From: Nocardioides islandensis
GTDB lineage: Bacteria; Actinomycetota; Actinomycetes; Propionibacteriales; Nocardioidaceae
Reading direction: 5' to 3'
Length of the DNA stretch: 64,000 bases
Assembly (NCBI RefSeq): GCF_015352455.1
Contig: NZ_JADKPN010000001.1
Span: forward strand, 1-64,000
Shown here: positions 55,644-64,000 of the stretch, piece after piece
Numbering within the stretch: the stretch's first letter is position 1
Layout: each line of letters starts with the position of its first letter
Made by a program: the position numbers and the translations under genes
The notes under the pieces: generated by a model
What the model was told of the DNA's origin: nothing
What the model saw: only the letters and a program-made list of their open reading frames with translations
Databases searched by the model: none

Positions 55644-56105
55644 ATGACCGATCCGACACTGGTCGAGTGGGCCGGTGGCCCCGACGCCTTCCGCCGACTG
55701 ATCGACGCCTTCTACGACCGGGTCGAGCGCGACGACCTGCTGGCACCGCTGTTCCCGGGCGGCGTGTCCGAGGACCACCGCGCCCACGTGACGCTGTGGT
55801 GGGTCGAGGTGATGGGCGGCGCCCCGCGCTACACCGAGGACCGGGGCGGGTACGCCACCATGCTCGCCCACCACCGGGACCTGGGCATCACCGCCGACCA
55901 GCGGTTCCGGTTCGCCTCGCTGATGAGCCTGGCCGCCGACGACGCGGGTCTGCCGGACGACCCCGAGTTCCGCGCCGCGTTCGTCGGGTACGTCGAGTGG
56001 GGCACCCGCCTGGCCCTCCACAACTCCCAGCCCGGCGCCGAGGTCGCGGAGGACGCCCCGGTGCCGCGGTGGGGCTGGGGCGTCGCGCCGCCGTACCAGC
56101 CGTAG
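55644..56105 (+). CDS. truncated haemoglobin (group II)
   Basis: 153 residues of the 2-on-2 globin fold: FYDRVERDDLLAPLFPGG, WWVEVMGGAPRY, and HRDLGITADQRFRF with the proximal His (MLAHHRDLGI). Group II members bind O2 or NO and are involved in oxidative and nitrosative stress. ATG at 55644 has TACCTT (55632-55637) six bases upstream: leaderless. Direct repeats GATTAC precede this -10. Divergent from phoH. Confidence 0.88.
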   Translation: MTDPTLVEWAGGPDAFRRLIDAFYDRVERDDLLAPLFPGGVSEDHRAHVTLWWVEVMGGAPRYTEDRGGYATMLAHHRDLGITADQRFRFASLMSLAADDAGLPDDPEFRAAFVGYVEWGTRLALHNSQPGAEVAEDAPVPRWGWGVAPPYQP

Positions 56106-56120
56106 CGAGAGTCCCGGACG

Positions 56121-57338
56121 TCAGGGACGCGTGACCGTCAGGATCCCGAGGCACATCTCGTCGGTGGTGCCCTCGCCCCACACGACGTACTTGTCCGGGA
56201 CCCCCTGGAACGCCGGCAGCTTGTCGCGCAGCCACTGGACGTGCTTGCAGGTCACGCGGACGACGTCGCCGAAGTCGACGTGGACGGGCTGGATGGGCTT
56301 GCTGGCCTGGTTGTCGAAGTCCCAGACGGGGATGTCCAGGATCGTCTTGGCCTCCGGGGTCCCCGGGTTCACCTCGATCGTGATGGACCTGCCCAGGAGG
56401 TGCATGTGGCCGGCCACCCCACGGATCGTGGTCGGCTCGGCGATGTGGCGGTCGCAGGAGGTGGTGTTGCTGGGCTTCGGCTCACCGCCGCACAGGAAGT
56501 ACAGGGCGTTGTTGGTGTTGCCGGCGCCACCGAAGCGCTGGATGACGTCGGCGATGGAGGCGTCGCGGTCGCAGAGCGGCCCGTCGGCGTACTTCGCGCG
56601 GCACGGCATCTCGACCGGCGCCGGCAGGAGCATCGTCTCCAGCGGCGTGACGTCAGCGGTGCCGGGCAGGTACCGCAGCACGGTGGCGGAGGTGTCGGGC
56701 GAGGTGCCGGCCAGCAGGTTGTAGTGGACCTGCATGACGATCCGGCTCCCGGGCGCGAGCGGCTTGCCGAACCCCCGGGCGCTCATCGACTCCGTGCCGC
56801 CCGGCGCCCAGGCGCCCAGCCACGGCGCACTGTCGAGCCCGAAGTCGTCGTCGCGCAGCCCGCTGCCGCCGAAGCACGTCCAGCCCTCGCCCGGCGTCGC
56901 GTCGTCGAGCCCCTGCGCGTCGTCGACCTTGTCCGGCGGGACGCTGAACAGGATGACGTGGTGCACCACGCCGGGGTTGCCCGGCTGCACCGACGTCCCG
57001 GTCAGAAACACCTTCTTCGACAGGTGAGGATCGAGCAGGAAGCAGCGGTAGTCGTCGGTGCCGGTGCCGTTGGGGGCCGACGGGGTGTACGCCGCGGGCA
57101 TGGCCAGGGTCATGCGCTTCTCACCCGCGCGCAGCGGTTGCAGCTTCACCGGCTTCGAGGCGTGCGCGTGGTCGGCCCCGTCGGTCGCCGAGTCGGAGGC
57201 GCTGGGCGCCGACGTCGTCGAGGGCGCCGGCACGCTCGGCCCGTCCGCCTCGCTGCCGCCGCCCGACCCGCAGGCCGCGAGCAGCAGCGCGAGGACGGCC
57301 GCCGCCCCGAACAACGGAGCCGCGGCCGTGCGCCTCAT
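56121..57338 (-). CDS. secreted copper type II monooxygenase-like lipoprotein
   Basis: 405 residues from ATG 57338, which overlaps the HIT gene stop as ATGA. Lipobox LLLAACGS, then a Ser/Thr/Ala linker. The two-domain fold resembles peptidylglycine/dopamine monooxygenases: DDYRCFLLD, the CuH-type His pair VVHHVILF, the second His in VMQVHYN, and the CuM HxH motif GHMHLLG with a CKHVQW segment. A true CuM Met is not obvious to me. It may be a copper enzyme or sensor. Coupling to a HIT protein is unusual. Confidence 0.8.
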   Translation of the reverse strand: MRRTAAAPLFGAAAVLALLLAACGSGGGSEADGPSVPAPSTTSAPSASDSATDGADHAHASKPVKLQPLRAGEKRMTLAMPAAYTPSAPNGTGTDDYRCFLLDPHLSKKVFLTGTSVQPGNPGVVHHVILFSVPPDKVDDAQGLDDATPGEGWTCFGGSGLRDDDFGLDSAPWLGAWAPGGTESMSARGFGKPLAPGSRIVMQVHYNLLAGTSPDTSATVLRYLPGTADVTPLETMLLPAPVEMPCRAKYADGPLCDRDASIADVIQRFGGAGNTNNALYFLCGGEPKPSNTTSCDRHIAEPTTIRGVAGHMHLLGRSITIEVNPGTPEAKTILDIPVWDFDNQASKPIQPVHVDFGDVVRVTCKHVQWLRDKLPAFQGVPDKYVVWGEGTTDEMCLGILTVTRP

Positions 57339-57685
57339 CCGGGTGGCCACGTCATCGTCCTTCCGCCCAGCACGTGCAGGTGGGTGTGGAAGACAGTCTG
57401 ACCGGCGTCCGCGCCGGTGTTGAAAACCAGCCGGTACTCGTCCAGACCATCGGTCCTCGCCACGTCGCGGGCCACCCGCACCAGGTCGGCGACGGTGGCG
57501 GGCTCGGCGTCGGCCAGGGACGCCACGTCGGCGTGGTGGCTGAGCGGCACCACGAGCGCGTGCGTGGGCGCCTGCGGGCTGACGTCGCGGAAGGCGACCG
57601 CCGTGTCCGTCCGCGCCACGACGTCGGCCGGGATCTCGCCCGCGACGATCCGGCAGAACAGGCAGTCCGGGTCGGTGGAAGCCAT
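57335..57685 (-). CDS. HIT-family nucleotide hydrolase
   Basis: 116 residues. CLFCRIVAGEIPA at the N-terminus (a CxxC zinc-binding pair) and the histidine triad TVFHTHLHVLGG (HxHxH) at about 95-106. Hint-type enzymes cleave AMP-lysine or adenosine phosphoramidates. In other actinobacteria HIT lies between rsmE and phoH, as here. ATG at 57685. Its stop overlaps the copper-lipoprotein start. Confidence 0.93.
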   Translation of the reverse strand: MASTDPDCLFCRIVAGEIPADVVARTDTAVAFRDVSPQAPTHALVVPLSHHADVASLADAEPATVADLVRVARDVARTDGLDEYRLVFNTGADAGQTVFHTHLHVLGGRTMTWPPG

Positions 57686-57755
57686 GAGCCATCCTCACAC
57701 GGCGTGTAAACCCCCGGAGGAGGTCGTGCGTCGGTCTAGCGTGACTGTTCATGCG

Positions 57756-58319
57756 ATGGCGGGTGCGGTGAGCCCGGCCCCCGCGTGGCACGAGGCCGAC
57801 GCCGACGGCGCGGTCGAGCAGCTGTACGCCGCCCACTGGCGCTCGCTGGTACGTCTCAGCTACCTGCTCGTCCGCGACCTGGGGACCGCCGAGGAGGTCG
57901 TCCAGGACGCCTTCGTCGCCGTGCACGGCCGCTGGAACGGCATCCGCGACCCTCAGAGCGCCCTGGCGTACTTGCGCCGCGCCGTCGTCAACGGCTCCCG
58001 CTCCCGCCTGCGCCACCTGAAGGTCGTGCGGACCCACGCGGAGCGGCAGCCGGTGCCGGATGCCGTCCGCGGCGCCGACGAGGCGGTGCTCGAGTCCGCC
58101 CGCCGGGCGTCCGTGCTGGAGGCGCTCGCCCGGCTCCCCCGCCGCCAGCGCGAGGTGATCGCCCTGCGCTACTACGTCGACCTGTCCGAGGCCGAGATCG
58201 CCGAGACCCTCGGCATCAGCCGCGGGGCGGTGAAGAGCCACGCCTCGCGCGGCGCCGCTTCGCTGCGCGAGGCACTGGCCCATCACCTGACCGACCCAGG
58301 GGAGGCACTCCATGACTGA
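57756..58319 (+). CDS. ECF sigma factor of the SigE family
   Basis: 187 residues. Region 2 (HWRSLVRLSYLLVRDLGTAEEVVQDAF) and region 4 (LPRRQREVIALRYYVDLSEAEIAETLGISRGAVKSHASR) are typical of the ECF SigE group. ATG at 57756 is favoured; GTG at 57741 is in frame but overlaps a TAGCGT -10-like box (57737-57742). It is followed by a membrane gene that overlaps by eight bases and may act as its regulator. Confidence 0.9.
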   Translation: MAGAVSPAPAWHEADADGAVEQLYAAHWRSLVRLSYLLVRDLGTAEEVVQDAFVAVHGRWNGIRDPQSALAYLRRAVVNGSRSRLRHLKVVRTHAERQPVPDAVRGADEAVLESARRASVLEALARLPRRQREVIALRYYVDLSEAEIAETLGISRGAVKSHASRGAASLREALAHHLTDPGEALHD

Positions 58320-59406
58320 CGACCCGCGCCTCGACCCGCACTTCGACGCCCGGCTCTCGGAGCTGATCTCCGACGCCGCCGACGGCGTCGAGCCCCGCGA
58401 GGGCCTCACCGCCATCCGATCCCGGACCCGCCCCGACCCCAAGGAGACCCCTATGAGCAGGAACAGCTCGCGCAACTGGCTCTACGCCGTCAGCGGGGCG
58501 ATGGTCGGCACCGCCGCCGTGATCATCGCCATCGCCGTCGTCTCGCAGCTCAACGACGACAACGGCTCGACCCCCACGGCCTCCCAGAGCCAGACCCAGC
58601 AGTCCACGCCGACGCCGAGCGAGTCGGCCAGCGACACCCCCACGTCGTCGGGCCCCTCGGAGTCGACCGGCACGCCGATCGAGGCCGCCGTCCCCGTGTA
58701 CTTCGCCGGCGACGGGCCGCGCGGCACGGTGCTGTTCCGCGAGTTCCAGCCGGGCATCGGCATGGACCCGGTGGCCCAGGCGGCGCAGGCCGCGGTGGCC
58801 GGCCCGGCCCGCGACCCCGACTACCGGACGCTCTGGCCCAGCGGGACGCAGGCGACCGCGTCGTACGACGGTGACGTGATCACCGTCGACCTCTCGGGCG
58901 ACCTGCACGACCGGCCGGCCGGGATGTCCAAGAAGGACGCGAACCTGGCCATCCAGCAGCTGGTGTACTCCGTGCAGGGTGCGGCACAGGCCCGCGCCGG
59001 GGTGCAGCTGCTGCTCGGCGGGCAGCACACCGACCAGGTCCTCGGCCAGCCCGCGTCCGAGCCGATCACCAACGACGAGGCCACCAAGGTGCTCTCGCTG
59101 ATGAGCATCACGTCGCCCGAGGAGGGCGAGAAGGTGTCCGGCTCGTTCGGTGCCGACGGCGTCAACAACGCCTTCGAGGCGACGTTCACCTGGGAGGTGC
59201 GCGACTCGACGGGCAAGGTCGTCAAGAACGGCTTCGGCACCGCCGACGGCTGCTGTGAGGTCGGCAAGCTCTTCCCCTGGAAGGCCGAGATCGACCTCTC
59301 CGGCGTGGCGCCCGGCACCTACACCTTCGTCGCGATGAACGACGACCCGTCGGGCGGCGAGGGCGGCGGCCCCGACGTCGACACCCGGACGATCGTGGTC
59401 GAGTAG
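58312..59406 (+). CDS. membrane protein with GerMN and Gmad2 domains
   Basis: 364 residues. Cytoplasmic N-terminus (about 1-55) without a clear zinc motif, one transmembrane helix (LYAVSGAMVGTAAVIIAIAVV), a Ser/Thr linker, a GerMN domain (about 130-245, VPVYFAGDGPRGTVLFREF and VITVDLSG) and a C-terminal Gmad2 domain. Such domains occur in spore-germination proteins and in surface proteins of non-sporulating actinobacteria. Overlap with the sigma gene suggests that it could transmit an envelope signal to it, by inference. Confidence 0.82.
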   Translation: MTDDPRLDPHFDARLSELISDAADGVEPREGLTAIRSRTRPDPKETPMSRNSSRNWLYAVSGAMVGTAAVIIAIAVVSQLNDDNGSTPTASQSQTQQSTPTPSESASDTPTSSGPSESTGTPIEAAVPVYFAGDGPRGTVLFREFQPGIGMDPVAQAAQAAVAGPARDPDYRTLWPSGTQATASYDGDVITVDLSGDLHDRPAGMSKKDANLAIQQLVYSVQGAAQARAGVQLLLGGQHTDQVLGQPASEPITNDEATKVLSLMSITSPEEGEKVSGSFGADGVNNAFEATFTWEVRDSTGKVVKNGFGTADGCCEVGKLFPWKAEIDLSGVAPGTYTFVAMNDDPSGGEGGGPDVDTRTIVVE

Positions 59407-59410
59407 GCGG

Positions 59411-59530
59411 ATGGTCCCGCGGATACCCGGCAAGCCACGGGTCCGTCAGCGCGCCTGGTGGCTCACGTTCGGCGGATCGGTGGTCCTCGCCGTCCTGCTG
59501 GTGGCGCTGGCGGCGTACCTGGGTCGGTAG
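59411..59530 (+). CDS. small single-pass membrane protein, 39 residues
   Basis: A short frame starting four bases after the GerMN gene stop, with ATG at 59411. A basic N-terminus (about 14 residues) is followed by one hydrophobic helix (LTFGGSVVLAVLLVALAAYL). The ribosome site is weak (GGCGG). It may be a microprotein cotranscribed with the sigma-factor pair. Confidence 0.5.
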   Translation: MVPRIPGKPRVRQRAWWLTFGGSVVLAVLLVALAAYLGR

Positions 59531-59553
59531 TGGTGGCCACTAGGTTCGGCGGC

Positions 59554-60600
59554 GTGGAGCTCTCGGCGCGGACCCTGAACCGCACGCTGCTGGCGCGCCA
59601 GCACCTGCTGGCACGGACCACCTCGACGGTCCCGGAGGCGGTCGAGCACCTCGTCGGGCTGCAGGCACAGGACCCCCTCCCGCCGTACCTCGGCCTCGCC
59701 GCCCGCCTCGAGGGCTTCGACCCGTACGACGTCACGCGTGGCCTCGAGGACCGCTCGCTCGTCCGGTTCCTGACGATGCGCAGCACCGTGCACCTGCTCG
59801 TCGCCGACGACGCGCTGGCGTTGCGGCAGTTCACCCGGCCGATCCACGAGCAGGAGCGGAAGGTCAGCCAGAACACCAGGGCGGCCCTGCACCTGGACCC
59901 CGACGAGTTCTCGGCCGCGGTCGGCGCGGCACTGGCCGGCGGCCCGCTCCCGATGAAGCGGCTCGGCGAGGTGCTCACCGAGACCTTCCCCGACGTGCCT
60001 CCCAACGCCCTGGCCCACCTGGCGCGGGTCAACGAGCCCATCGCCCAGCTGCCGCCGCGCGGCTGCTGGAAGCAGTCCGGCGGCGTGGTCTACGACCGGG
60101 TGGACACCTGGGTCGGCCGGCCGCTCGTGGAGCCGGACGTGGCGACGATCGTGCGCCGGTACCTCGCGGCGTACGGCCCCGCCTCCGCCGCCGACGTGAC
60201 CGCCTGGTCCGGCGTGCGCGGCATGCCGGCCGTGCTCGCCGGCATGGACGACCTGGTGCCGCACACCGACGCGAGCGGCAAGAAGCTGTTCGACGTGCCC
60301 TTCGGTGTCATCGAGCCCGAGGAGTCGCCGGCACCGGTGCGGCTGCTCGGGCTCTACGACAACGTCTGGCTCTCCCACGCCGGCCGCGACCGGGTGACCG
60401 CCCCGGAGAAGCGCAAGCGCTGGATGGGCGTCAACGGCGGGCTGTGCTCCACGGTCTTCGTGGACGGCTGGCTCGAGGGGCTGTGGCGGGTCGAGGACGG
60501 TCGGCCGGTCGTCGTCGAGCTGTTCCGCGACCTCACCAGGGCCGAGCGGGCCGGTCTCGACGAGGAGCTCGACCGGGTCACCGACCTGCTGGCCCGCTAG
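59554..60600 (+). CDS. winged-helix DNA-binding-domain protein (HTH_42 / AlkX-like)
   Basis: 348 residues from GTG 59554, with TAGGTT (59541-59546) seven bases upstream. The N-terminal ARQHLLARTTSTVPEAVEHLVGLQAQDP is the signature of the HTH_42 family, which includes the DNA-glycosylase-like YcaQ group. YcaQ has a QxQ catalytic motif; here LQAQDP is intact, so a glycosylase role on interstrand crosslinks is possible. Converges with rsmE, overlapping four bases. Confidence 0.82.
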   Translation: MELSARTLNRTLLARQHLLARTTSTVPEAVEHLVGLQAQDPLPPYLGLAARLEGFDPYDVTRGLEDRSLVRFLTMRSTVHLLVADDALALRQFTRPIHEQERKVSQNTRAALHLDPDEFSAAVGAALAGGPLPMKRLGEVLTETFPDVPPNALAHLARVNEPIAQLPPRGCWKQSGGVVYDRVDTWVGRPLVEPDVATIVRRYLAAYGPASAADVTAWSGVRGMPAVLAGMDDLVPHTDASGKKLFDVPFGVIEPEESPAPVRLLGLYDNVWLSHAGRDRVTAPEKRKRWMGVNGGLCSTVFVDGWLEGLWRVEDGRPVVVELFRDLTRAERAGLDEELDRVTDLLAR

Positions 60601-61337
60601 CGGTAGCCCCAGCGCCCGGTCCGGGCGAGCAGCGCAGCCACGGCCGCCACGCCGGCGGTCGAGGTCCGCAGCACCTCGGGACCGAGACGTACGGCGTGGG
60701 CGCCGGCCGCCTCGAACGCCGCGACCTCCTCGTCGCTCAGCCCGCCCTCGGGTCCGACGACCACGAGCAGCGAGCCGGAGGGCTCGACACCCGAGAGTGG
60801 GGAGGTCGCCTCCTCGTGCAGCACCACGGCACGGTCGGCCGCCTCGACCAGGCCGACCACGTCGGCGGTGCCGGCCGGCTCGGTGACCTCGGCGAACCAC
60901 GCACGTCGCGCCTGCTTCGACGCCTCCCGGGCCGTGGACCGCCAGCGGGCCAGCGCCTTCGTGCCGCGCTCGCCCTTCCAGACCGCCACGGAGCGCGACG
61001 CCGCCCACGGCACGATCCGCGCGACGCCGATCTCGGTCAGCACCTCGACCGCCAGCTCGCCGCGGTCGCCCTTGGGGATGGCCTGCACCACCGTCACCGT
61101 CGGGACCGGCTCGGGTACGTCGGAGACCGACGCCGCGGTCACCGCGAACACCCGCTTCCCCGTGGACGCCACCGGCCCCGTGACCGACCTGCCGCGGCCG
61201 TCGGTCAGCACGACGGACTCGCCGACCCGCAGCCGGCGTACGGCGACGGCGTGGTGCGCCTCGTCACCGGTGACCTCGACCGTCCCGCCCTCCACCGCGT
61301 CGGCCAGGGACTCGACCCAGTGGACGGGCAGGCTCAT
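60597..61337 (-). CDS. rsmE: 16S rRNA m3U1498 methyltransferase
   Basis: 246 residues of the SPOUT class. N-terminal PUA-like domain, then LLVVVGPEGGLSDEE and RLGPEVLRTSTAGVA, the knot motifs that bind SAM. Methylates U1498 of 16S rRNA. The ATG at 61337 is ten bases downstream of the dnaJ stop; cotranscription with hrcA and dnaJ is likely. Confidence 0.95.
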   Translation of the reverse strand: MSLPVHWVESLADAVEGGTVEVTGDEAHHAVAVRRLRVGESVVLTDGRGRSVTGPVASTGKRVFAVTAASVSDVPEPVPTVTVVQAIPKGDRGELAVEVLTEIGVARIVPWAASRSVAVWKGERGTKALARWRSTAREASKQARRAWFAEVTEPAGTADVVGLVEAADRAVVLHEEATSPLSGVEPSGSLLVVVGPEGGLSDEEVAAFEAAGAHAVRLGPEVLRTSTAGVAAVAALLARTGRWGYR

Positions 61338-61347
61338 CGAGGCGGAC

Positions 61348-62535
61348 TCAGAGCCCGTTGAAGACGTCGCGCAGCCGGCCGAACATGCCGCGGTTCTCCT
61401 CGCGGATGAGCCCGGTCGGCTTCTCCTCGTGGCGGATGGAGGCCAGCTCGCGGAGCAGCTCCTCCTGCCGCGGGTCGAGCTTGGTCGGCGTCTCGACGAG
61501 CACGGTGACGACGAGGTCCCCCCGACCGGCGCGCAGGCCGGGCACGCCCCGGCCGCGCAAGGTCTGCGTGGACCCGGACTGGGTGCCGGGCCGGATCTCG
61601 AGCTCGAACGACGTCTCCACCCCGGACTCGCTCTCGCCGTCCTTGCGCTCGACCAGGTCGGCCTCGAGCGTGGGCAGCGTCAGCGTCGTGCCGAGCGCGG
61701 CGGCGGTCATCGGGATCGCGACGGTCGTGTGGAGGTCGGTCCCCTGCCGGCTGAAGGTCGGGTGCGGGGCGACGTGGATCTCGACGTACAGGTCGCCGGC
61801 CGGCCCACCACCCGGACCGACCTCGCCCTGCTCGGCGAGCTGGACGCGCGTGCCGGTGTCCACACCGGCCGGGATCTTCACCGTCAGCGTGCGACGCGAG
61901 CGGACGCGGCCGTCGCCCGAGCACTCGCGGCACGGGTCGGGGATGACCGTGCCGTAGCCGCGGCAGGCGGCGCAGGGCCGCAAGGTACGGATCTCGCCGA
62001 GGAAGGACCGCTGGACGTGGGCGACCTCACCCGCGCCGTGGCAGGTCTCGCAAATGACCGGCTGCGAGCCGGGCGCCGTCCCTTCCCCGTGACACGTCGT
62101 GCACACCACCGCGGTGTCGACCTTGAGCTCGCGCGCGACGCCGAACGCCGCCTCGGCCAGGTCGATCTCCAGGCGGATCAGTGCGTCCTGGCCGCGCCGG
62201 GTGCGCGGCCGCGGCCCGCGCTGGGCGCCGCCCGGCCCGCCCGCCGTACCGCCGAAGAACGCGTCCATGATGTCGGTGAAGGAGAACCCGGGGCCCTGGC
62301 CGAAGCCCGCGCCCATGCCGCCGAAGACGTCGCCGCCGCGGTCGTACGCCGCGCGCTTCTGGGGGTCGGACAAGATCTCGTAGGCCCGGCTGATCTCCTT
62401 GAAGCGCTCCTGGGTCTGCGGGTCGGGGTTCACGTCGGGGTGGAGCTGACGCGCCAGCCGGCGGTAGGCCTTCTTGATCGCGTCGGCGTCCGCGTCGCGC
62501 GTCACGCCGAGCAGCTCGTAGGGGTCGTGGCTCAC
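61348..62535 (-). CDS. dnaJ: molecular chaperone DnaJ
   Basis: 395 residues. J domain with [20 protein letters not shown] and the HPD motif (QLHPDVNP), a Gly/Phe-rich linker, four zinc repeats ([32 protein letters not shown]) and the substrate-binding C-terminal domain. Matches the actinobacterial DnaJ2 that is encoded with hrcA. GTG start at 62535. Regulated by HrcA through the upstream CIRCE element. Confidence 0.96.
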   Translation of the reverse strand: MSHDPYELLGVTRDADADAIKKAYRRLARQLHPDVNPDPQTQERFKEISRAYEILSDPQKRAAYDRGGDVFGGMGAGFGQGPGFSFTDIMDAFFGGTAGGPGGAQRGPRPRTRRGQDALIRLEIDLAEAAFGVARELKVDTAVVCTTCHGEGTAPGSQPVICETCHGAGEVAHVQRSFLGEIRTLRPCAACRGYGTVIPDPCRECSGDGRVRSRRTLTVKIPAGVDTGTRVQLAEQGEVGPGGGPAGDLYVEIHVAPHPTFSRQGTDLHTTVAIPMTAAALGTTLTLPTLEADLVERKDGESESGVETSFELEIRPGTQSGSTQTLRGRGVPGLRAGRGDLVVTVLVETPTKLDPRQEELLRELASIRHEEKPTGLIREENRGMFGRLRDVFNGL

Positions 62536-62555
62536 GGAGGTTCAGTCCTTCTCTC

Positions 62556-63560
62556 TCACGCCTCGTCGAGGATGCGCGAGACGTAGCGGGCGACGGCGCG
62601 CACGGCGACCATCGTCCCGGGGTAGTCCATGCGGGTCGGGCCGACGATGCCCAGGCTGGCCAGTGCCTCGTCCCCCGGCCCGTAGCCGGTCGAGACGACG
62701 CTGGTCGACGCGAGCTCCTCGTAGGGCCCCTCGTGGCCGATGCGCACCATCACCCCACCGGAGTGCGCCTCGCCGAGCAGCTTGAGCAGCACGACGTGCT
62801 CCTCGAGGGCCTCGAGCAGGGGACGTACGTCGACGTCGAACGAGTCGCCGTACCGCGCGAGGTTCGCCGTGCCGCCCACGACGACCCGCTCGTCGGAGCG
62901 GTGGTCCGACATCGCGTCGACGAGGGTCGCCACGACCGGGGACAGCGCCGCGCCGCCCTGGTCGACGCCGCGCAGCGCGGTCAGCGCCGCGGCGATGGTC
63001 TCGCCGATCACGGCGCGGTGGACGGCGGTGCGGATGTCGGCCAGGTCGTCGTCGCTGATCGGCTGCTCGAGCTCGACCAGCCGCTGCTCGACCCGTCCGG
63101 TCGAGAGGATCAGCACGACCAGGACGCGGTTCGGGGCCAGCGCGACCAGCTCGACGTGGCGGACCGTGGAGCGGGAGAGCGTGGGGTACTGCACGACCGC
63201 GACCTGCCGGGTCAGCTGCGAGAGCAGCCGGACCGAGCGGTGCACGACGTCGTCGAGGTCGACGGCGCCGTCGAGGAACGTCGCGATGGCGCGCTTCTCG
63301 GCCACCGTCATCGGCTTCAGCGTGGTCAGCCGGTCCACGAACAGGCGGTAGCCCTTGTCGGTCGGGATCCGCCCGGCGCTGGTGTGCGGCTGGGTGATGA
63401 ACCCCTCCTCCTCCAGCGCCGCCATGTCGTTGCGCACCGTGGCCGGCGAGACGCCGAGCGAGTGCCGCTCCACGAGGGCCTTCGAGCCGACCGGCTCCTG
63501 GGTGGCCACGTAGTCCTCGACGATCGCGCGGAGGACGGCGAGCCTGCGGTCGTCCTGCAC
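62556..63560 (-). CDS. hrcA: heat-inducible transcription repressor HrcA
   Basis: 334 residues from the GTG at 63560, which has GGAAGGGG upstream; a TTG at 63602 is inside the CIRCE element and is rejected. N-terminal winged helix ([39 protein letters not shown]) and the GAF-like dimer domain. It binds CIRCE and represses hrcA-dnaJ; GroEL is the usual co-repressor. Confidence 0.95.
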   Translation of the reverse strand: MQDDRRLAVLRAIVEDYVATQEPVGSKALVERHSLGVSPATVRNDMAALEEEGFITQPHTSAGRIPTDKGYRLFVDRLTTLKPMTVAEKRAIATFLDGAVDLDDVVHRSVRLLSQLTRQVAVVQYPTLSRSTVRHVELVALAPNRVLVVLILSTGRVEQRLVELEQPISDDDLADIRTAVHRAVIGETIAAALTALRGVDQGGAALSPVVATLVDAMSDHRSDERVVVGGTANLARYGDSFDVDVRPLLEALEEHVVLLKLLGEAHSGGVMVRIGHEGPYEELASTSVVSTGYGPGDEALASLGIVGPTRMDYPGTMVAVRAVARYVSRILDEA

Positions 63561-63575
63561 CGGCTCCCCTTCCTC

Positions 63576-63602
63576 TTGGCACTCGTCTGTGGTGAGTGCC
63601 AA
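63576..63602. promoter_or_regulatory. CIRCE operator of hrcA-dnaJ
   Basis: TTGGCACTC (63576-63584), nine bases, then GAGTGCCAA (63594-63602): a perfect CIRCE element with one symmetric substitution from TTAGCACTC. It overlaps the transcription start region of the minus-strand hrcA promoter. Confidence 0.95.
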
Positions 63603-63614
63603 GCCTACTAGGCT
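63602..63614. promoter_or_regulatory. divergent -10 boxes forming a palindrome
   Basis: AGCCTACTAGGCT is a 13-base palindrome containing TAGGCT on both strands. On the minus strand (63602-63607) it can be the -10 of hrcA; on the plus strand (63609-63614) it lies seven bases before the metallo-beta-lactamase-fold gene. The two promoters therefore abut, and the CIRCE protein could affect both. Confidence 0.65.
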
Positions 63615-63621
63615 CCTCGGG

Positions 63622-64000
63622 ATGGCCGGATTCTCTGAAGTCGCCGACCGAGTCTGGGTCGCCCGCTACCCGTGGCTCGACGTCAACGTCTCGATGGTGG
63701 CGGGAGACACCGGTCTGCTGGTCCTCGACACGCAGGCCTCCGCCGAGCTCGCCCGCGAGGTGGTGGCCGACCTGCGCAGGGTCAGCGCGCAGCCCGTGCT
63801 GTACGCCGTGAACAGCCACGAGCACTGGGACCACACCTTCGGCAACGGCGTGCTGCAGGCCGAGGGCGCCGAGCTGGTGTGCCACGAGACCACCGCGGAG
63901 ACCCTGCCGGAGCACGCCGCCGACGTACGCCGCCAGGCCGCGGAGGAGGACGACCCGCGGTACGCCGCGGTGGCGGCCACCGAGATCGTGGTCCCCGAGC
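63622..64000 (+). CDS. metallo-beta-lactamase-fold hydrolase (truncated by window end)
   Basis: The first 126 residues. The [14 protein letters not shown] motif (HxHxDH, about residues 63-68) supplies zinc ligands; upstream, [15 protein letters not shown] is typical of the fold. Such proteins include hydrolases of diverse esters and are not necessarily lactamases. ATG at 63622 is seven bases after TAGGCT, so the mRNA is probably leaderless. The remainder lies beyond the window. Confidence 0.85.
   Translation, partial: MAGFSEVADRVWVARYPWLDVNVSMVAGDTGLLVLDTQASAELAREVVADLRRVSAQPVLYAVNSHEHWDHTFGNGVLQAEGAELVCHETTAETLPEHAADVRRQAAEEDDPRYAAVAATEIVVPE

Noticed and set aside
63576..63602. hrcA start at the TTG at 63602
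   Set aside because: That codon lies inside the CIRCE element. The GTG at 63560 has a ribosome site and matches the family N-terminus.

Overview
The window is high-GC actinobacterial chromosome, most like a Nocardioides or related Nocardioidaceae genome. I infer this from the very GC-rich third codon positions, frequent GTG starts, TAnnnT -10 boxes placed 6-7 bases before start codons, actinobacterial families (PknB-type kinase, Septum_form lipoproteins, DnaJ2, SIP-family reductase) and gene order. The backbone dgt-dnaG, dusB, glyS, znu/zur, uppS, recO, leuA, era, CorC-like, ybeY, phoH, rsmE, dnaJ, hrcA matches the block that in Mycobacterium tuberculosis runs roughly from dnaG (Rv2343c) to hrcA (Rv2374c), with many accessory genes interleaved. 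No prophage, transposase or CRISPR array is visible.

Layout. 1-271: promoter and leader of an rRNA operon leaving the window on the minus strand, beside tyrS. 1.6-9 kb: a Ser/Thr kinase, a secreted TAP-like hydrolase, an intradiol dioxygenase abutting a CAT-anticodon tRNA, a phosphotransferase/acetyltransferase pair, a PIG-L deacetylase and tRNA-Asn. 9-18 kb: dnaG and dgt, a secreted M15-like protein, and a two-gene ABC exporter. 18-23 kb: dusB, a lipoprotein, glyS, an ABM protein, and an EamA/MarR pair sharing an operator. 23-27 kb: a ribbon-helix-helix/Clp-N fusion and the zinc uptake operon znuA-znuC-znuB-zur behind two Zur boxes. 27-31.5 kb: uppS, recO, a hydrolase and two acetyltransferases. 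31.5-35.5 kb: an animal-type haem peroxidase, a triplicated palindromic repeat, and leuA with a leucine leader peptide. 35.5-43.9 kb: methyltransferase, serine hydrolase, FMN reductase, two Septum_form lipoproteins, era coupled to a SIP reductase, and a PAP2 protein. 43.8-47.8 kb: a probable 10-methyl fatty acid operon (tmsA-tmsB) behind a TPR gene. 47.8-51.2 kb: a two-component system with two small membrane or secreted genes. 51.2-55.5 kb: the CDA-like, CorC-like, ybeY and phoH genes, with phoH split by an intein. 55.6-64 kb: truncated globin, copper-monooxygenase-like lipoprotein plus HIT protein, SigE-type sigma factor with a GerMN protein, rsmE, dnaJ and hrcA with a CIRCE element, and the start of a metallo-beta-lactamase-fold gene.

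Most notable: the phoH intein, whose residues fit a class 3 (W-C-T) splicing element with a LAGLIDADG endonuclease; the threefold tandem repeat joining the 3' ends of the peroxidase gene and leuA; the leucine-codon attenuator; the tRNA whose 3' end lies one base from a start codon; and the widespread arrangement of -10 boxes that predicts leaderless mRNAs.
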